A DNA stretch of 64,000 bases from Pirellulales bacterium (GCA_028066245.1 JALCBR010000004.1:1-64000); one strand, 5' to 3'; counted from the first letter of the stretch, positions 52,335 to 61,954 are shown. Notes: generated by a model not told the origin, from the sequence alone. Numbers and translations: made by a program.

Positions 52335-52841
52335 TTACCAATCAGAATCATGGAGCGCATCGAGAACTTCCCCCCACACACCTCGTTGAAATGACGGCTT
52401 GGGCAGCCGACGGAGGTTGTCGCGATACTCCTGCTTGCGTTCGTCTGACATCTCTTCCCAGCGGCGTCTCATCTCGCGCGATTCTTCCGCTTGAGCTGAA
52501 CTTTCGTAAGAGAGCTGCAATAACGCTAACTCGCCGCCGTCCAGCCAAAGCATGTCACACTTCCGACAAAAATCGATCTGAAACGGCACCGGACGGGCCT
52601 TGTTCATCTTTTGCATCCGGACACCACAGTACGGACAGCCGATCAAACGTTGTGAATCTTCGCCCCGCTCCAACATTACCTGGTGTTCCAGATCCTCGGG
52701 AGAACGCGTCGAACGACGTTTGATTCCTTCGGTTCTTTGACGAGGAATCAAATGGCCAAAGCACTCTGGGCAGTTGTTGACCGTGAAGCCTTCATACGTT
52801 GTTTTCGTCAATTCGACGGTGCGGCAAGCGGGACAACGCAT
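52335..52841 (-). CDS. TFIIB-type zinc-ribbon protein
   Basis: 168 aa. Two zinc-ribbon halves: MRCPACRTVELTKTTYEGF..NNCPECFGHL and LIGCPYCGVRMQKM..FQIDFCRKCDMLWLDGGEL. The CxxC and CPxC pairs match zf-TFIIB proteins of bacteria. The C-terminus is a charged helix (EESREMRRRWEEMSDERKQ). Function unknown; not a transcription factor on this evidence. No ribosome site is seen before the ATG at 52841. Confidence 0.85.
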   Translation of the reverse strand: MRCPACRTVELTKTTYEGFTVNNCPECFGHLIPRQRTEGIKRRSTRSPEDLEHQVMLERGEDSQRLIGCPYCGVRMQKMNKARPVPFQIDFCRKCDMLWLDGGELALLQLSYESSAQAEESREMRRRWEEMSDERKQEYRDNLRRLPKPSFQRGVWGEVLDALHDSDW

Positions 52842-52975
52842 GGCGCGGATTCGCTAGCGGAGAGAACGAGTGGCTGACGAGTTCAGCGTGACGCGCGGTG
52901 GGGAGGATTGCAAGCCGAGTTGCGACACGAACTGAGAGTGGCCACTGCCCTGAGGTGTCGTTGTGTCGCTAGCCG

Positions 52976-53905
52976 CTACGGACGCTTGGCGCTATCCATG
53001 CTGGCGGTTGCCACAATCTGTGCTCGCTCCGAAACAACCACGCCGCCCGGCTTTTCCACCGTGACGGCAAACAACCCTGGCTCGTTGACGTGCAGCTTCG
53101 CCTGAATGCGAACGATCACGCTGTCCGCGTCTTGCTGAGGAGCGGACATGTCAAAGACACCACCATCCACGGGGTGAGCTGCATTTCGAAGTCCGTCAAA
53201 AATCCAAAGCTGGTACTGTTCGACCTTGGGATCATTGATGGGCAGGTTGCGGAAGCGCATGAAACCTTCCTGGCGTTGTTGGTTCCAGACGACTTCGCCG
53301 TCAGTCTCATTCCAATCGATATGAACCGTGCCTGCGTCGGATTCCAGTTGTTGCAACTGTTGAGCCAGCGTCAGTTCTGGAACAACCTGCTCCTGCGGCC
53401 AGAAGACCCACGTCAGGAACATGGCAAGCATCACACAGGCCGCAAGCGCGGTCACCGAGCTCCAGAGCGACCGGGATTCCGTTCCGCGAACCGTACGAGA
53501 CGCGCGTGTTGCCGTTGCCGAAGTTGGTTCCAAACCCTCTGTTGCTGGCGCCGTAGCTATTACATCAGACTTGGCAACAGGTACGGCCGTGGACGCCGGC
53601 TGGGGAGTCTCGCGTTGTCCGTGATCGCTTTGACTTGAGCTACTGCTTTGGCTGGCGACAATCGCCTCACCTTGCCTAGCGAGATCTTCCAGCAAGGCTT
53701 CAGGAAGCTGCCGTTCCGGCTGGGCAACCGCAAAGCTGACATCAAGCGCCGCCACTGCGTGTTCAAACAGATCCTCCGAAACGGAAGGGTATTCCAAAAG
53801 CAGAGCGTCCAACTCCTCACGTTGGGGTAAGCAGAGACCTTCCGCCGAAGAAAGGGCAAGCAGTTCTTCCAGCCGTTCCCGTTTGGAGAGATCATCGGTC
53901 GTCAT
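52976..53905 (-). CDS. RskA-like anti-sigma factor
   Basis: 309 aa. An N-terminal cytoplasmic helical part (ERLEELLALSSAEGLCLPQREELDALL) is followed by a low-complexity Ser/Thr/Ala linker, one membrane segment (VTALAACVMLAMFLTWVFW), and a periplasmic RskA domain: GTVHIDWNETDGEVVWNQ, LPINDPKVEQYQLWIFDGLR, GGVFDMSAP. Its ATG overlaps the stop of the sigma gene by four bases (ATGA), with GGAGG just before, so expression is coupled. It should hold the sigma factor at the membrane. Confidence 0.88.
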   Translation of the reverse strand: MTTDDLSKRERLEELLALSSAEGLCLPQREELDALLLEYPSVSEDLFEHAVAALDVSFAVAQPERQLPEALLEDLARQGEAIVASQSSSSSQSDHGQRETPQPASTAVPVAKSDVIATAPATEGLEPTSATATRASRTVRGTESRSLWSSVTALAACVMLAMFLTWVFWPQEQVVPELTLAQQLQQLESDAGTVHIDWNETDGEVVWNQQRQEGFMRFRNLPINDPKVEQYQLWIFDGLRNAAHPVDGGVFDMSAPQQDADSVIVRIQAKLHVNEPGLFAVTVEKPGGVVVSERAQIVATASMDSAKRP

Positions 53906-54528
53906 GCTGTCCCTCCTTTCGCGGCTTGGGGAGAACGGTCAAGCAACTCACGGACACGAGCCAGCCCGCGCCGGACATGGGTTTTGACTGTTCCCAGTGG
54001 CATTTCCAATCGATCGGCGATTTGCTGATGCGACCAGCCATCGTAGATCGAAAGCTTGAGGACTTCCTGCTGCTCGGGCCTTAGCTGGTTGAACGCTTCC
54101 TGGGCCACTCCCGCTTCTTCACTTGTTTCCAGACGCCAGTCAGGCGAGCTTTCTTCACCAACGAACTCTACCGGTAGCGGGTCTGGGGCAGGTCGCCGAG
54201 CCTGGCGGCGCCGGCGATCAATCAGTCGCCGTCTGGCGATCGTTGCGATAAACGTTACTTCCGAACCCCGCTGTGGATCGAATCGAGATGCGTTTTTCCA
54301 CAGCTCGATGAAGATCTCCTGCACGGCGTCTTCGCCTTCGGACTCGGAACAGAACCTTCTGGCCAAGGACCAAACAAGCCCGCCGTACCGAACCAGACAG
54401 GCCCGGACGGCGGAAGAATCGCCAGAGGCGATGCGTGTTAACAGAGGTTCATCCACGCTGGACGATTTGGCAGCCAGAGGAATGGCAGTGACGCTGACCC
54501 GTCGAGCATAGCTTTCACAAGTAATCAA
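53902..54528 (-). CDS. ECF-type RNA polymerase sigma factor (SigK-like)
   Basis: 208 aa. Region 2 has LLTRIASGDSSAVRACLVRYGGLVWSLARRF and DAVQEIFIELWKNASRFDP, with FIATIARRRLIDRRRRQ for -10 recognition. Region 4 has LRPEQQEVLKLSIYDGWSHQ and the helix-turn-helix IADRLEMPLGTVKTHVRRGL. It pairs with an RskA-type anti-sigma gene directly after it, and lies 48 nt after a fasciclin-domain gene in the same direction. The order recalls the mycobacterial SigK system; target promoters cannot be assigned. Confidence 0.92.
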   Translation of the reverse strand: MITCESYARRVSVTAIPLAAKSSSVDEPLLTRIASGDSSAVRACLVRYGGLVWSLARRFCSESEGEDAVQEIFIELWKNASRFDPQRGSEVTFIATIARRRLIDRRRRQARRPAPDPLPVEFVGEESSPDWRLETSEEAGVAQEAFNQLRPEQQEVLKLSIYDGWSHQQIADRLEMPLGTVKTHVRRGLARVRELLDRSPQAAKGGTA

Positions 54529-54576
54529 GGCAATTACTCCACAGGTCAGCCGTTCACTCGCCGGGAGATCTGGAGG

Positions 54577-55131
54577 TTAATCCTTGGGAAGAATCACACT
54601 GTCGATGACGTGGATCACGCCGTTGGAGGCGGCGATGTCCGTTTTCATCACGGTGGCGCTGTCAATCATCACCTTGCCGTCTTTGGTCATGATTTTTACT
54701 TTTTGGCCTTGCGCCGTTTCGGCTTCGGAGAGCTTGACCACATCGGCGGCCATCACTTTGCCCGGCACAACGTGATACTTGAGAATCGCAATCAGCTTGT
54801 CTTTGTTTTCTGGTTTCAGCAGCGACTCAACCGTGCCAGCGGGGAGCTTTTTGAACGCATCATTGGTGGGCGCGAAAACGGTGAAGGGCCCATCGCCTGT
54901 CAGGGTTTCCACGAGACCAGCCGCCTTGACGGCCGCAACAAGCGTAGAGAAATCTTCTGCGCCGGCGGCAATCTCAACAATATTCTTCTCGTCCGCTCTC
55001 GGCTGAGCTGCCGGATGAGAAATGCGGTACATGGCTGATTGCCGCTGGTGGCACTTCTGAGCCATCGCTTGACTTGAGATCGAGAGTCCGGCGACGACTG
55101 CCACGGCGACGAGGGTCAGAGACTTGGACAT
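54577..55131 (-). CDS. Secreted fasciclin (FAS1) domain protein
   Basis: 184 aa. Signal peptide [25 protein letters not shown], then one FAS1 domain: [40 protein letters not shown] (H1 motif), [14 protein letters not shown] and the H2-like [18 protein letters not shown]1 proteins act in adhesion or in envelope binding. First gene of a probable operon with the sigma and anti-sigma genes. AAGGAA lies six nt before the ATG. In mycobacteria the SigK regulon includes FAS1 proteins MPT70/MPT83. Confidence 0.94.
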   Translation of the reverse strand: MSKSLTLVAVAVVAGLSISSQAMAQKCHQRQSAMYRISHPAAQPRADEKNIVEIAAGAEDFSTLVAAVKAAGLVETLTGDGPFTVFAPTNDAFKKLPAGTVESLLKPENKDKLIAILKYHVVPGKVMAADVVKLSEAETAQGQKVKIMTKDGKVMIDSATVMKTDIAASNGVIHVIDSVILPKD

Positions 55132-55648
55132 GGTTGTTCCTTGAGTTGCATGTGCGAATTGAAGACGAAAGAAGTCAAAACGCGCGTCTTGATTTTGAGC
55201 AGCTCGAAAGACATTTCGCGATGGGAATTCGTCTGGATGCAGGAATGCAGAAAATCCTGCCGGCTGGGCCGTACAGCATTGGGACCGACGCTAGACGCAA
55301 CCAGGAAAGTACCTGAGTCGCAATCGCAGCAGGCAGCGCTGGCAGGATTTTCAAGCGGCGAGAAGGCTGGAAGACCTCGTACTCACGGACGTCACAGCGG
55401 GCTCGATCACATTCCCGTTGGTTGATTGTGAGGATTTTCAGACATCTGCAGATCTTGACGCGAAGTTGGACAAAATTCCTTGGCGAAGGCCAATCCATAA
55501 GTCCATGACGCTCTCGGGCAACCTATGTTTGCGCGGTCGCGTTCCGCCTCGATAAGTGCATATCGTCCGGCAGCGCCATCGTTTCCTTCGCCGCGCCCGG
55601 TCGCGCGACTTACCAGCTTCAATTCGCGGATACTACGAGGACAGAATC
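55132..55648. other. Divergent promoter region, no gene recognised
   Basis: 517 nt between the fasciclin operon (minus) and a small lipoprotein (plus). A short hairpin GCAGGA/TCCTGC lies at 55239-55260. The fasciclin operon promoter should be here; I could not define boxes for an ECF sigma. No repeat copy was found. Confidence 0.4.
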
Positions 55649-56251
55649 ATGACGTTGTCTCAACGTTGCACTGGCTTGCTTGTCGTCACAGCGATCTTCT
55701 TGACAGGTTGTGGCAACAGCCCTGGCGGCAGCAGCCCCGATGCCGCGTTCAATAATTTCAAGACGGCCGTTGGCAATGATGACTGGGAAACAGCCATCGC
55801 CCAACTGACCAATGAATCTCAAGACATGATGGCCAGCGGTATGGTTATGATGGCCGCGTTCGCTTCTATTTCCTTTGATGAAGACGAAGCCAAGGCCAAC
55901 GAGGAATCATTTAAGAGTTTGCTCGCCAGCCACGGTTTGGACAAAGCGGAACTTGACGACAACGCATCGTTTGCGTCAGAAGATCCAACGGGCGGGATGA
56001 GCGAGTTGATGGCGCCGGTCAAGAACAAGCCGGCATTTATTGCCGACCTGATCAAATGGATCGACGAGCGTTCTGACGATGATGGCGGCATGATGGACGA
56101 AGTCATCAACGGCCAACTCAAGAATGTCGAAGTCGATGGCGAGACCGCTAAAGGCGTCATCGCCATGACCAAAGATGGCGAAGCGAACGAAGAGCCGGTC
56201 GAGTTCCGCAAAATCAACGGCAAGTGGTTCATTCACCTGCCTATGAACTAA
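55649..56251 (+). CDS. Small lipoprotein, unknown function
   Basis: 200 aa. Lipoprotein signal with lipobox LTGC ([13 protein letters not shown]). The mature part starts with a Gly/Ser linker and has AFNNFKTAVGNDDWETAIAQLT, a Met-rich segment, acidic helices and a C-terminal small beta domain with VEFRKINGKWFIHLPMN. The ending resembles DUF4878/NTF2-like secreted proteins with EVEFR..NGKWYI, but assignment is loose. The ATG at 55649 has GAGG eight nt upstream. Followed by a terminator. Confidence 0.78.
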   Translation: MTLSQRCTGLLVVTAIFLTGCGNSPGGSSPDAAFNNFKTAVGNDDWETAIAQLTNESQDMMASGMVMMAAFASISFDEDEAKANEESFKSLLASHGLDKAELDDNASFASEDPTGGMSELMAPVKNKPAFIADLIKWIDERSDDDGGMMDEVINGQLKNVEVDGETAKGVIAMTKDGEANEEPVEFRKINGKWFIHLPMN

Positions 56252-56298
56252 CGAGCTTTAGATAGAGCGGCGAAGGTGTTCGCCACTCCCGGACATAG

Positions 56299-56339
56299 AA
56301 AAGACAGGGTTGGCATTTCCGCTAATCCTGTCTTTCTTT
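56299..56339. terminator. Bidirectional terminator between convergent genes
   Basis: AAAGACAGG (56300-56308) pairs perfectly with CCTGTCTTT (56327-56335) over an 18-nt loop, with T-rich sequence after it and A-rich sequence before it. It sits between the lipoprotein (plus) and fabI (minus), and may end transcription from both sides. Confidence 0.75.
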
Positions 56340-56356
56340 GATTGAGATCTATAGAG

Positions 56357-57175
56357 TTACGCTTCGGCGCGCTCCAGCATTCGCCCAGGCGATCCCATCA
56401 CATTGTAGCCGGCATCCACATGTAGGATCTCGCCGGTGATGCCATCGGACATGTCAGAAAGCAAGAAGGCTCCCGCCTTACCAACTTCCTCATGTGTGAT
56501 GTTTCGTTGCATGGGCGCCATCGCCTCGTACAACGAGAGCATGTCGTCAACCCCAGCGCCTCGCCCCGAGACGGTTTGCAACGGTCCGGCTGAGATCGAG
56601 TTCACACGGACTCCCTGCGGTCCAAGATCGTAGGCGAGGTATTTCATCGCGGAATCGAGCGCTGCTTTGCAGATTCCCATCACGTTGTAGCCTGGCACGG
56701 GACGTTCACCGCCGTAGTAGGTCAAAGTGAGAATGCTGGCCCGATCACTGAGAATTCCTCGCGCAGCCCTGGAGACAGCCAGCAGGCTGTAGGCGCTGAT
56801 TTCCATCGCCAGCTTGAAGCCGTCCCGGCTGGTATCGATGGTGTCTCCTCCCAAGTCGGCCGGAGGAGCAAACGCAATCGAATGTAACAGAAAGTCAATC
56901 TTGCCAAATTCTTCTCCGGCCCGGCCCATGAAGGCGTCAATGTCTTCATCACGGGTAACGTCCATGGGGTGCATGAACTTGGCGCCACCGACGTCTGCGG
57001 TCAGCTTGGTCAAACGGTTGCGGTTTTTTTGTCGTTGATCGTCCGGCTTGTCTGGCATGAAGGAGAATCCGCACTCTCCTCCCCCTTGCAAAACCTGCTC
57101 GGCAATCGCCCAGGCGATCGACTTGTTGTTGAACACGCCCAACACCAGCCCCTTTTTCCCTTCAAACAATTGCAT
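56357..57175 (-). CDS. fabI: Enoyl-[acyl-carrier-protein] reductase (NADH)
   Basis: 272 aa. Reduces trans-2-enoyl-ACP in fatty-acid elongation. GLVLGVFNNKSIAWAIA is the dinucleotide-binding start; LLHSIAFAPPADLGG, LTLTYYGGERPVPGYNVMG and KAALDSAMKYLAYDLGPQG hold the catalytic Tyr and Lys in the FabI spacing; RVNSISAGPLQTVSGRG and SDGITGEILHVDAGYNVMG close the domain. Compared with E. coli, the ending has about ten extra residues. Single gene, no partner adjacent. Confidence 0.95.
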   Translation of the reverse strand: MQLFEGKKGLVLGVFNNKSIAWAIAEQVLQGGGECGFSFMPDKPDDQRQKNRNRLTKLTADVGGAKFMHPMDVTRDEDIDAFMGRAGEEFGKIDFLLHSIAFAPPADLGGDTIDTSRDGFKLAMEISAYSLLAVSRAARGILSDRASILTLTYYGGERPVPGYNVMGICKAALDSAMKYLAYDLGPQGVRVNSISAGPLQTVSGRGAGVDDMLSLYEAMAPMQRNITHEEVGKAGAFLLSDMSDGITGEILHVDAGYNVMGSPGRMLERAEA

Positions 57176-57678
57176 CGATCTCTCCGAATGCGGATCAGCA
57201 GGCGAATCTGCTTAGTTGAGCAATAGAACTGGCCCCCGGCAGGCTCGATGAAACTGCCGCCTGGCGGGCGCGATGTCGGCGAACCGAGCCAAGCCCCCCA
57301 TTTCGTCTGGCGGGAAAAGCCGTTCCATGTCACGCATCGCTCATTGCAATACCACCGTTTTCCGGGTTGAGCCCAACGAGCCCTTCCGTGGAGCGTGTGA
57401 CGGTAGGCCACAACTGATGGGAAGATACCGCATGGATTGGACAGCGGAAAGGGTGCCCCGATGGCGAACGGCCACAACCAGCACCTTGCAATGAGCGCTG
57501 CCATGAGTGCGGCTCCCCCTGCCATTTCGCGGTGCTCTCGCTGGTCAGCTCACAATGAATGACCTATGATGCCGATGCACTTCAAACCGTCGGCGTATGT
57601 CGGCGAAGTTGACCATTCAAGCGTGAAGTTGCGCATCGTTCAAGTTGTCGAGTTCTTGGTCAAAGGTTCGCTGGCTGC
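57176..57678. other. Divergent intergenic region, no gene recognised
   Basis: About 500 nt between fabI (minus) and rnd (plus). The only long frame (minus, to 57525) overlaps fabI in another phase and is a shadow. No repeat or RNA gene was seen. Confidence 0.45.
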
Positions 57679-58878
57679 GTGAGTCATCTTTTTATCAAGA
57701 CGGATCGTGAACTCGCGAGTCTTTGCGACACCCTAGTCAGTGCCGAGCGAATCGGCTTCGATACCGAATTCGTTTCCGAGTACAGCTATCGGTCCGAGTT
57801 GTGCCTGGTTCAAGTTGCCGCCAGCAAGCAGCCTGCCGGCGAGGAACTGGATGTTCTGGCCGTCATTGATCCGCAGCAACTTGAGATTGAGCCCTTCTGG
57901 CAACTTTTAGCAAATGGCGACCACGAGACAATCGTGCACGCAGGTCGCGAAGAATTAATCTTCTGCTTGCGCTCCGTCCAGGAGCCGCCGGCTAACATGA
58001 TCGATATGCAGCTCGCTGCCGGTTTCATCGGCACGAATTACCCTGCGGGATACGGGAACCTTGTCGCGGAGATCCTCGGTCGTAGTTCCGGCAAGGGAGA
58101 AACTCGTACGGACTGGCGCCGCCGTCCACTTTCCCCACACCAGTTGGAATACGCTTTGGACGATGTCCGGCACTTGCTGGCATTGCATGAACGTCTTTCT
58201 GATTCCTTGGAACGGCTGGGACGCCGCACTTGGCTGGACGAGGAAATGACCCATTGGCAAACAGGCATTCAAGAATCGCTCGCTCAGCCAGCGTGGCGCC
58301 GAATCTCCGGAGCCGCGTCATTGCGACGACGTGAGTTGGGAGTCTTGAGCGAACTCTGGCAATGGCGCGAGTCTGAGGCGGAGCGCACAGACCAGCCAGC
58401 CCGACGCGTCCTGCGAGATGACCTGTTGATCGAGCTTGCCCGTCGTAAGACCGATGACGTGAAGCGAATCCAAGCCGTACGCGGATTTGAACGCCAAAAC
58501 TATCGTCGATTGATTCCCGCGATTTCACGCCACATCAAGGCGGCCTTACAAGTCCTGGACGCTCAACTCCCACAACCGCTGCCGCGGCGAGAGAAAGACA
58601 ACTCCCAACGCAGTGTCGTTGTGCAATTACTGGGCGCAGCCTTGTCAGCGATTTGTCGCGACGCCGAGATTGCTCCCAACCTTGTTGGAACCGCCAGCGA
58701 CGTCCGTGACCTCGTCGCGGAGCACTTTGGAGAGCGGAATGACAGTCAACGCCCGCCGGCGCTGGCAACCGGATGGCGGGCGGAGATTGTTGGACGAAAA
58801 CTCAATGATGTGCTCAGCGGGAAGCTGACCCTGCGGATTCAAGATGCCAATGCGGATCAGCCATTAGCTTTTGAGTAA
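57679..58878 (+). CDS. rnd: Ribonuclease D
   Basis: 399 aa. 3'-5' exoribonuclease of the DEDD type, with tRNA 3' processing as the classic role. Exo motifs: IGFDTEFVSEYSYRSELCLVQV (Asp and Glu), IVHAGREELIF, DMQLAAGFIG and YALDDVRHLLALHERL (Exo III with Tyr and Asp). The HRDC domain follows (about 210-290): RRELGVLSELWQWRESEAERTD and VLRDDLLIELARRK. A second HRDC-like C-terminal part is weaker. The start is GTG at 57679. Confidence 0.92.
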   Translation: MSHLFIKTDRELASLCDTLVSAERIGFDTEFVSEYSYRSELCLVQVAASKQPAGEELDVLAVIDPQQLEIEPFWQLLANGDHETIVHAGREELIFCLRSVQEPPANMIDMQLAAGFIGTNYPAGYGNLVAEILGRSSGKGETRTDWRRRPLSPHQLEYALDDVRHLLALHERLSDSLERLGRRTWLDEEMTHWQTGIQESLAQPAWRRISGAASLRRRELGVLSELWQWRESEAERTDQPARRVLRDDLLIELARRKTDDVKRIQAVRGFERQNYRRLIPAISRHIKAALQVLDAQLPQPLPRREKDNSQRSVVVQLLGAALSAICRDAEIAPNLVGTASDVRDLVAEHFGERNDSQRPPALATGWRAEIVGRKLNDVLSGKLTLRIQDANADQPLAFE

Positions 58879-58963
58879 TGTCGCGGGAAACAGCTTCCGA
58901 GGTAGCGCTTTCGATCCTTTTGCGGCGATTGTGACTTGTGCCAATCGCGAAATTGGCTTTTGC

Positions 58964-60034
58964 CTACGCGCGCGGATGGAACTGCCGGTGCACCTGTTTC
59001 AGCCGTTCAGGATCAACGTGCGTGTAGATTTGCGTTGTGGTAATGCTGGCGTGCCCCAACATCTCCTGAACTTGTCGCAGGTCTGCCCCTCCCGCCAGCA
59101 GATGCGTGGCAAAACTGTGCCGCAACGTGTGCGGGCTCACCTCTGGCGGAGCCCCGATTTGCAGTGCGTATTTCTTGATAAGTTCCCAAATACGTTCACG
59201 CCGTAATCGCAAGCCGCGGCTGCTCAGCAACAACCAAGGTTGTGGCACATGGGAACGGGTTGCCAGTTCACTTCGTTCGTGTTCAAGGTAATCTTCAATC
59301 CGCGCGATAGCGACATCCGACAGAGGAGTCAGCCGCTCTTTCCCTCCCTTCCCACTGCAAAGGCAGAACTTGCGATCCAAATGCACATCGGTCAGTTTCA
59401 GGTTCGCGGCTTCTGAGGCTCGCGCGCCCGTGGCATAGAGCAATTCGAGCAAAGCCCTGTCCCGGCGCCATAGCGAGTCTCGCTCCTGCGGCGCAACGAG
59501 CAGTTCGTCAATCATCTGCGGTGACAGCACATGCGGCACCCGTTGCCACAACTTGGGACTACCCAGTAGCTCGGCGACGTTTGATTGGACGACATCCTCA
59601 AGCTGCAAATAGCGGATGAACATCTTCAGCCCCACGAGATGCCGCGAGATGCTGGAGGGAGCGAGTTCAACATTTTCTTGCAGCCAAGCGGGGTATTCCG
59701 CGAGTTCCTGGATGGTGAGCTTGGTCAGCTTGCGTTTTCCCATCCATGTCAGGAACCGGCGAATGTCCCGCTCATAGGCGACGACCGTGTTCTCCGACAG
59801 ATGGCATTCACTCTTCAGGTACCCGCAGAACGCCTTGAGCCAAGGATGTGTTATGGTGGGGGCTCTGCTTGGGGAAGCGACGGTTTCGAGTTGGCTGCGC
59901 GGCTCTTTTTTCGCCGGACTGACTTTGCGGCCAGTTTTGCCGGCCACGGATTGCGCACGCGGCTTTCTCTTCCCGGTTGATTGTTTTGACCTGGGCACGG
60001 AAACTGCGACCGCTCGTAGATGAGTGCCAGACAA
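58964..60034 (-). CDS. xerD: Xer-type tyrosine recombinase (XerD-like)
   Basis: 356 aa from a TTG at 60034. The first about 60 residues are Lys/Arg/Ser/Pro-rich and not in typical XerC/D (about 300 aa), so the true start may lie inside. The core-binding domain starts HPWLKAFCGYLKSECHLSENTVVAYERDIRRF. Catalytic residues are in LLYATGARASEAANLKLTDV (Arg), GKGGKERLTPLS (Lys), SPHTLRHSFATHLL (His, Arg), LGHASITTTQIYTHVD (His, Tyr). It should resolve chromosome dimers at dif. No integron, phage or att-like context. Confidence 0.87.
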   Translation of the reverse strand: MSGTHLRAVAVSVPRSKQSTGKRKPRAQSVAGKTGRKVSPAKKEPRSQLETVASPSRAPTITHPWLKAFCGYLKSECHLSENTVVAYERDIRRFLTWMGKRKLTKLTIQELAEYPAWLQENVELAPSSISRHLVGLKMFIRYLQLEDVVQSNVAELLGSPKLWQRVPHVLSPQMIDELLVAPQERDSLWRRDRALLELLYATGARASEAANLKLTDVHLDRKFCLCSGKGGKERLTPLSDVAIARIEDYLEHERSELATRSHVPQPWLLLSSRGLRLRRERIWELIKKYALQIGAPPEVSPHTLRHSFATHLLAGGADLRQVQEMLGHASITTTQIYTHVDPERLKQVHRQFHPRA

Positions 60035-60294
60035 TGAAGATGGGGATTCCCTCTGTACGTCATCGACCAGGAACGATTACGGACTTCAAGTTTGCCGGCT
60101 GTCATATTGGCAAGCTCCCGTCAATCGCCAGCCGTTGAGACACCGGCAGGCTTCGCCTATACTCGCCGAATTGTCACATTCCGATCTCGTTTGCGTTGAA
60201 TTTGGTTGTTTGGTTATCTGGGGCCGTAGACCATAACCCATTTAATGCCTTAATCTATCTCCGTCTTCCTTCACTCTTTCCACTGAGATCAGCC

Positions 60295-61554
60295 ATGTCT
60301 CTGCCGCTCCCGCCTCATGGTGAATTGTCTGAACCAATCAATTGCTTCTTTTCTGAAGAAGCGGGGCGTGAGTTTGCCGCAAGTGCAAAAGACTTACCCA
60401 AGTTCGCTGTTTCTGACGCGGATCTATCCACCGTTTATAGATTCGCGGACGGGGCGCTCTCGCCGTTGGACGGTCCGATGGACGAAGCGACCTACAACCA
60501 AGTGTTGGATTCCGCCTGCATAACCTCAGCCGGCAAGGACTACGCTTGGACCATTCCGCTGGCATTTCCCGTCGACGCTCAAACCGCGGGCGCACTCTCG
60601 CCCGGAAGTCCGGCGGCGGTGACGGACGCTGCCGGAAACATTGTGGCAAAACTGGACGTGACCGACGTCTACGAGTGGAACAAGACGAAGTACATCCAAG
60701 CCGTGTACGGGACTGACCGAACGGATCACCCGGGCGCGGACATGGTCCTTAAGAATGATGGAGACAAGACGCATTTGGTAGGAGGGAAAATTCAGGTCCT
60801 GCCGGCAGTAAGCTCCAAGTCATTCGCCAAACACTTGCTTTCTCCGCGAGAGGTTCGCTCGCTGTTGTCCAATAAAGGTTGGGAGAGGGCGGTCGCCTTT
60901 CAAACAAGAAACCCGCTTCACCGCGCTCATGAATACGCTTTGCTCTACGGATTGGAAACGCTTCTGCGAGCCGGCCACAACGCTGGTGCCTGCCTGAATC
61001 CGCTGGTTGGAGAAACCAAAGGCGACGACGTCAACGCCGAGGTCCGGATGCAGACGTATGAAGCCTTGATCGATTCAGGGAGCTTCGGTGAAGGAGATTG
61101 CGACACAAAACTTTGGGCAAAGACAGACGGTTCCATCGCGGACCGCGTTGTCTTATTGGGGCTGGATATCAAGATGTTCTACGCCGGCCCCAAAGAAGCC
61201 GTGATGCATGGTATTTATCGACAAAACTATGGCTTCTCGGACATCGTGATCGGCCGTAAGCACGCTGACGCGCCTTTCCACGACGGCTCAGCGATCTGGG
61301 GAGATTTCGATGCGCAAGAGATCTTCTCAAACCTAAACGGCGAACTACAGATTCAACCGGTGAATGTCGGGTTTGCCGCATTCTATGAGTCTCTCGGTCG
61401 GGTCGATCTGATGGAGAACCATCAGGATGAGAAGCCCGTCTTCATCTCCGGCAAGCAGGTTCGCGCCATGCTGCAGGCAGGTGAGCAGGTGGACCCGCGA
61501 ATCATGCGTGAGAGCACTTCGCAGATTCTCGTTGAAGCAATGGCCACCAGTTGA
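60295..61554 (+). CDS. sat: Sulfate adenylyltransferase (ATP sulfurylase)
   Basis: 419 aa, homo-oligomeric Sat type. Makes adenylyl sulfate from ATP and sulfate for assimilation, or the reverse in sulfur oxidation. An N-terminal PUA-like domain (about 1-180) leads to the catalytic part: [20 protein letters not shown] (QxRNP and HxxH), [46 protein letters not shown] and [15 protein letters not shown]. No APS kinase domain. The ATG at 60295 is the normal start; the frame reaches back to 60196. No cys genes adjoin. Confidence 0.92.
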   Translation: MSLPLPPHGELSEPINCFFSEEAGREFAASAKDLPKFAVSDADLSTVYRFADGALSPLDGPMDEATYNQVLDSACITSAGKDYAWTIPLAFPVDAQTAGALSPGSPAAVTDAAGNIVAKLDVTDVYEWNKTKYIQAVYGTDRTDHPGADMVLKNDGDKTHLVGGKIQVLPAVSSKSFAKHLLSPREVRSLLSNKGWERAVAFQTRNPLHRAHEYALLYGLETLLRAGHNAGACLNPLVGETKGDDVNAEVRMQTYEALIDSGSFGEGDCDTKLWAKTDGSIADRVVLLGLDIKMFYAGPKEAVMHGIYRQNYGFSDIVIGRKHADAPFHDGSAIWGDFDAQEIFSNLNGELQIQPVNVGFAAFYESLGRVDLMENHQDEKPVFISGKQVRAMLQAGEQVDPRIMRESTSQILVEAMATS

Positions 61555-61630
61555 CCGAAAGATCGCCAAGCTCCTGCATGACGACGCGTTCTGCTTGACT
61601 GCGGTTGCCTTTTGCAACGTCTGGCCGACT

Positions 61631-61954
61631 GCTGTTCCGCGCGCCCGAAGGACCTGTCAAGTCATCCTGCGATGGGATGCTATCTGTTCTGCTCTCATGC
61701 GTACGGGCGAAATTGACATTGGTCAAATTTGGGGGTGTTTAGGACCGAAATGCGCGCTGCCGAGCGCCATAGGAGGTTGACGGTTAACATGCTGCTGAAC
61801 TTAACGTCAGGATTGCCGGTGATGTTGGCGGTCCCGTTGCTGGTTAATTGCTGGGCATGAAGCGTTTGCGCAACGCCCCTGGAGGCGAGAAAAACTTGAC
61901 CAATGACAATTTCGCCCGTACGCCTGAGAGCAGGGTGTGCGGGGAACGTTGCGG
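61631..61954 (+). repeat. Interspersed repeat, copy C
   Basis: A 324-bp copy, same order and strand as the copy at 4321-4649. The inverted ends (61689-61729 and 61893-61933) match at 38 of 41 positions. The left flank has GCTGTTCCG and GTCATCCTGCGATGGGA; the right flank GGGGAACGTTGCGG. Its 163-bp spacer is close to that of the first copy, with single changes and a one-base deletion near GGGCATGAAGCG. AGGAGG at 61771 precedes a 23-codon frame (61789-61860) with a hydrophobic stretch (PVMLAVPLLV). No other gene is seen in 61555-62274. Confidence 0.88.

Noticed and set aside
57010-57525. 171-codon minus-strand frame covering the fabI start region
   Set aside because: It overlaps fabI in a different phase and shows no recognisable family.
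58964-60034. Phage or integron integrase
   Set aside because: Sequence is closest to XerC/XerD and there are no phage genes, attC-like sites or tRNA target nearby. The 41-bp arm repeats lie elsewhere and do not resemble attC sites.
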